A DNA stretch of 9,115 nucleotides from positions 31,377 to 40,491 of the forward strand of contig DENA01000013.1 in assembly GCA_002359465.1 (NCBI GenBank), written 5' to 3'. The DNA comes from Ruminococcaceae bacterium UBA2656 (lineage in GTDB: Bacteria; Bacillota; Clostridia; Oscillospirales; Acutalibacteraceae). Made by a program: the position numbers and the translations under genes. The notes under the pieces are model-generated. The model saw only the letters and a list, made by a program, of their open reading frames with translations, was not told the origin of the DNA and did no database searches. Below, piece after piece: positions 6,686 to 9,115 of this stretch. Position 1 is the stretch's first letter, and each line of letters opens with the position of its first letter.

Positions 6686-7266
6686 CCGTTTTGCTCCTTC
6701 ATCTGTTGTAATTGAACCGCAAACTTTCTAAGTGCGCGGCCGCGGTGGCTGATTTCATCTTTTTCCTGCGCGGTCAGCTGCGCAAAGGATTTTCCGTTCA
6801 CCAGAAAGACCGGGTCGTAGCCGAAGCCGCCGCTGCCCTCGGGCGCGAAAGCAATCGTCCCCGCGCACTCTCCTTCGGCGACAATTTTTGAGCCGTTCGG
6901 AAAGACGCAGCAGATGGAACTGACAAATTTCGCGGTGCGTTTTTCCTGCGGAACATTCTTTAACGCGTTTAGAAGCTTATGGATGCGGTCAAGGTCGCTT
7001 GCGCCTTCGCCGGCGTACCGCGCCGAATATACGCCCGGCGCACCGCTTAAGGCGTCCACCATCAGCCCGGAATCATCCGCAACGGCGGGCAGGCCGGTTT
7101 GGCGACAGGCTGCGTCCGCCTTTAAAAACGCGTTTTCCGCAAAAGTCGTCCCCGTTTCCTCGACCTCCTCCAGGTCCGGCGCTGAAACGGATATATCGAG
7201 AGGCGTCAGAATACGCTCAAGCTCTTCCAATTTTTTTGAATTATGAGTTGCTATAACGAATTTCAT
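6682..7266 (-). CDS. rdgB: XTP/dITP diphosphatase (Ham1/RdgB family)
   Basis: A 194-residue pyrophosphatase that removes deaminated purine nucleotides (XTP, dITP, ITP) from the pool by converting them to monophosphates, which protects DNA and RNA. Signature blocks run in order: THNSKK at 7-12, ETGTTFAENA at 37-46, ADDSGL at 63-68, GAPGVYSARYAG at 75-86, GSGGFGYDPVF at 144-154 and SHRGRAL at 173-179. These cover the phosphate, metal and base-binding regions, so an active enzyme is expected. The length is normal. The ATG overlaps the ftsY stop codon (ATGA, 4 bases), and its own TGA overlaps the yhbY start, so the three genes are probably translationally coupled. Confidence 0.97.
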   Translation of the reverse strand: MKFVIATHNSKKLEELERILTPLDISVSAPDLEEVEETGTTFAENAFLKADAACRQTGLPAVADDSGLMVDALSGAPGVYSARYAGEGASDLDRIHKLLNALKNVPQEKRTAKFVSSICCVFPNGSKIVAEGECAGTIAFAPEGSGGFGYDPVFLVNGKSFAQLTAQEKDEISHRGRALRKFAVQLQQMKEQNG

Positions 7267-8183
7267 TCCTGATTCTCCCTTGCAAACAAAGCTTCGGCAA
7301 ATTCGTCGGCATTGAACGGCTGAAGATCGTCCACCTGTTCCCCCACGCCGATGAATTTAACCGGGATACCCAGATTTTCTCGGATTGCAAGCACGACGCC
7401 GCCGCGCGCGGTTCCGTCCAGCTTTGTCAGCACAATGCCAGTGATTCCCGCCGCATTCTGGAATTCACGCGCCTGATTCACGGCGTTCTGGCCGGTGGTG
7501 GCGTCGAGCACCAAAAGCACCTCTTTATCCGCGTCAGGCAGTTCCCTGTCAATCACGCGGCCGATTTTTGAAAGCTCGTCCATCAGGTTCTTTTTGTTAT
7601 GCAGGCGCCCGGCCGTGTCGCAGATGACCACGTCCGTGCCCTTCGCCTTGGCGGCGGCAATCGCGTCATATACGACGGAAGCGGGGTCGCTGCCCTCCGA
7701 CTGCTTAATCAGGTCGGCGCCGGAACGCTGCGCCCATACCTCAAGCTGTTCAATAGCGGCCGCGCGGAAGGTATCCGCCGCGCCAAGGACGACCCTTTTT
7801 CCCTCGCTTTTCAGTCTGGAGGCCATTTTCCCGATCGTGGTGGTTTTCCCTACGCCGTTCACGCCGATGACCAGAATAACCGAGGGTTTTGTCGCTATGC
7901 GCAGTTCCTCGCCGCCGCGGAGCATTTCCGCAACGGTTTCGCGGAGCATGCCATAGATTGCTTCCGGGTCGGCGACGCCCTTTTCCTTTACTTTTTTGCG
8001 AAGCGCATCGCAGATATGTTCCGCCGTAGGCACGCCCACGTCGCCCATGACAAGCAATTCTTCCAGTTCTTCAAAAAGCGACTCGTCTATTGCTGTAAAG
8101 GAGTGCAGCATGGACTCCACCGATGTGCTCATTTTGTCCCTTGTCTTCTTTAATCCCTCTTTGATCTTTGAGAAAAAGCCCAT
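7263..8183 (-). CDS. ftsY: Signal recognition particle receptor FtsY
   Basis: A 306-residue SRP GTPase that receives the SRP-ribosome complex at the membrane and passes nascent membrane proteins to the Sec translocon. It has the short Gram-positive form: an amphipathic basic N-terminus (MGFFSKIKEGLKKT) and a helical N domain (about 20-95), without the long acidic A domain of E. coli. The G domain motifs are complete: GVNGVGKTTT at 107-116, DTFRAAA at 137-143, DTAGR at 189-193, TKLDGTARGG at 253-262 and GVGEQVDDLQPF at 279-290. The last block separates FtsY from Ffh, and no methionine-rich M domain follows. AAGGAGAT lies seven bases before ATG 8183. The gene follows smc by 23 bases, as in B. 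subtilis. Confidence 0.98.
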   Translation of the reverse strand: MGFFSKIKEGLKKTRDKMSTSVESMLHSFTAIDESLFEELEELLVMGDVGVPTAEHICDALRKKVKEKGVADPEAIYGMLRETVAEMLRGGEELRIATKPSVILVIGVNGVGKTTTIGKMASRLKSEGKRVVLGAADTFRAAAIEQLEVWAQRSGADLIKQSEGSDPASVVYDAIAAAKAKGTDVVICDTAGRLHNKKNLMDELSKIGRVIDRELPDADKEVLLVLDATTGQNAVNQAREFQNAAGITGIVLTKLDGTARGGVVLAIRENLGIPVKFIGVGEQVDDLQPFNADEFAEALFARENQE

Positions 8184-8206
8184 TTATGATATCTCCTTTA
8201 TCAATG

Positions 8207-9115
8207 TTATTGCTTCATGCCAAGCTTGGCTTCAATTTCGGACACACGCAGCTCCAGCAGCTTCGATATTCCCTCGTCCTGCATGGTAACGCCGTAAAGC
8301 ACGTCCGCTTCCTCCATGCTGCCGCGGCGGTGCGTGATCACAATAAACTGCGTATTCTTATTCATGCGGCGCAGATAAGCGGCAAACCGGTCCACGTTCA
8401 CATCGTCCAGCGCGGCTTCAATTTCGTCCAGGACGCAGAACGGCGGCGGATTTACCTTCATAATCGCAAAATACAGCGCAATTGCCACCAGCGCCTTTTC
8501 TCCGCCGGAGAGCGATTCCAGATGCGTAATGATTTTGCCCGGCGGCTGCACGGAAATATCAATTCCTGAATTTAAAATATCGTCCGGCGCGCTCATGGTC
8601 AGCTCGGCGGTGCCGCCGTCAAACAGTTCCCGGAAAGTCTGCTTGAAATTTTCATTGATCTGCCCGAAACGGTCGACAAACAGGTCTCGCATCTGATGCG
8701 TCAGCTCACCGATCAGCTTTTTGAGCTCGTCACGGCTTTTTTCCACGTCTTCGATCTGCGTTTTCATAAACTCGTAGCGTTCGGAAACTTCCTTGTATTC
8801 CTCGACCGCCGCCACATTGACGGAACCGAGCGCTTTGATTTTATTTTTCAGCTCATTCAGGCGCTTTTGCGCCTGCGCCGCATTTTCGATTTTGGCGCCG
8901 ATCTCTTCCGCCTCGCGGCGCGTCAATTCGTATTCTTCCCATAAGCGGCTGATTATTTCATCGTACTCTTTTTGCAGGTTTGCCTTGCGCTCTTCCAGGC
9001 GCGCGAGCTCATGGCCTATTTTTTCTTTTTCCGCGGATTTTTCGTGTTCCCTTGCGCGCAGCTCCACGGAAAGGCGCTCCTGCTCCATGCGTTTCGCGTT
9101 CAGCTCTTCGATTTG
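8207..9115 (-). CDS. smc: Chromosome segregation protein SMC, C-terminal part (5' end outside window)
   Basis: The last 302 residues of the condensin ATPase SMC. The frame stays open to the window edge, so this is a truncation by the window and not a broken gene. About 150 residues of charged heptad-like coiled coil (rich in Glu, Lys and Arg) come first. The head follows: KALGSVNVAAVEEY (a conserved coil-head junction), LSGGEKAL (ABC signature, about 202-209), FCVLDEIEAALDD (Walker B and D-loop, about 226-238) and ITHRRGSMEEADVLYGVTMQ (switch histidine region, about 260-279). These mark true SMC rather than SbcC, RecN or MukB. SMC works with ScpA and ScpB to compact and segregate the chromosome. 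The usual upstream partner rnc would lie just outside the window, but this is inference. Confidence 0.98.
   Translation of the reverse strand, partial: QIEELNAKRMEQERLSVELRAREHEKSAEKEKIGHELARLEERKANLQKEYDEIISRLWEEYELTRREAEEIGAKIENAAQAQKRLNELKNKIKALGSVNVAAVEEYKEVSERYEFMKTQIEDVEKSRDELKKLIGELTHQMRDLFVDRFGQINENFKQTFRELFDGGTAELTMSAPDDILNSGIDISVQPPGKIITHLESLSGGEKALVAIALYFAIMKVNPPPFCVLDEIEAALDDVNVDRFAAYLRRMNKNTQFIVITHRRGSMEEADVLYGVTMQDEGISKLLELRVSEIEAKLGMKQ

Noticed and set aside
7599..8153. Plus-strand open frame of 184 codons opposite ftsY
   Set aside because: It lies antisense to complete FtsY GTPase motifs and shows no family features of its own.

Overview
The window looks like a chromosomal segment of a Gram-positive member of the Bacillota, most likely class Clostridia and perhaps the Oscillospirales/Ruminococcaceae side. 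That placement is an inference from the gene order smc-ftsY-rdgB-yhbY-nadD-yqeK-rsfS-leuS, the purine-rich ribosome binding sites (AAGGAG type), the short FtsY without a long acidic N-terminal domain, and the DUF1294 and YngK-like proteins. No phylogenetic test was possible.

Layout. About three quarters of the window (2367-9115) is one tightly packed minus-strand housekeeping operon. In transcription order it holds smc (5' end outside the window), ftsY, rdgB, yhbY, nadD, yqeK, rsfS and leuS. Neighbouring genes overlap by 4 nt (ftsY/rdgB, rdgB/yhbY) or about 32 nt (nadD/yqeK), or are separated by 19-28 nt. The operon ends in a strong intrinsic terminator just past leuS (2290-2337). Its products serve chromosome condensation (SMC), membrane targeting (FtsY), nucleotide-pool cleaning (RdgB), ribosome assembly or silencing (YhbY, RsfS), NAD synthesis (NadD), dinucleotide hydrolysis (YqeK) and leucine charging (LeuRS).

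The remaining part (1-2250) is less conserved. A minus-strand gene (33-1313) encodes a membrane-anchored GHL10/DUF187 glycosidase-like protein. It diverges from a two-gene plus-strand operon (1452-2111) encoding a double zinc-ribbon protein and a small DUF1294 membrane protein. A good sigma-A-type promoter lies in the divergent gap. The plus-strand operon converges on leuS, and the two transcription units are separated by two hairpins (2212-2242 and 2293-2337).

I found no mobile element, CRISPR array, tRNA, rRNA or defence cassette, and nothing I could honestly call a new system. The points worth a second look are modest: start-codon corrections, a repeated hairpin-arm sequence shared by the window start and the DUF1294 terminator, leuS without room for its own T-box leader, and the poorly understood zinc-ribbon/DUF1294 pair.
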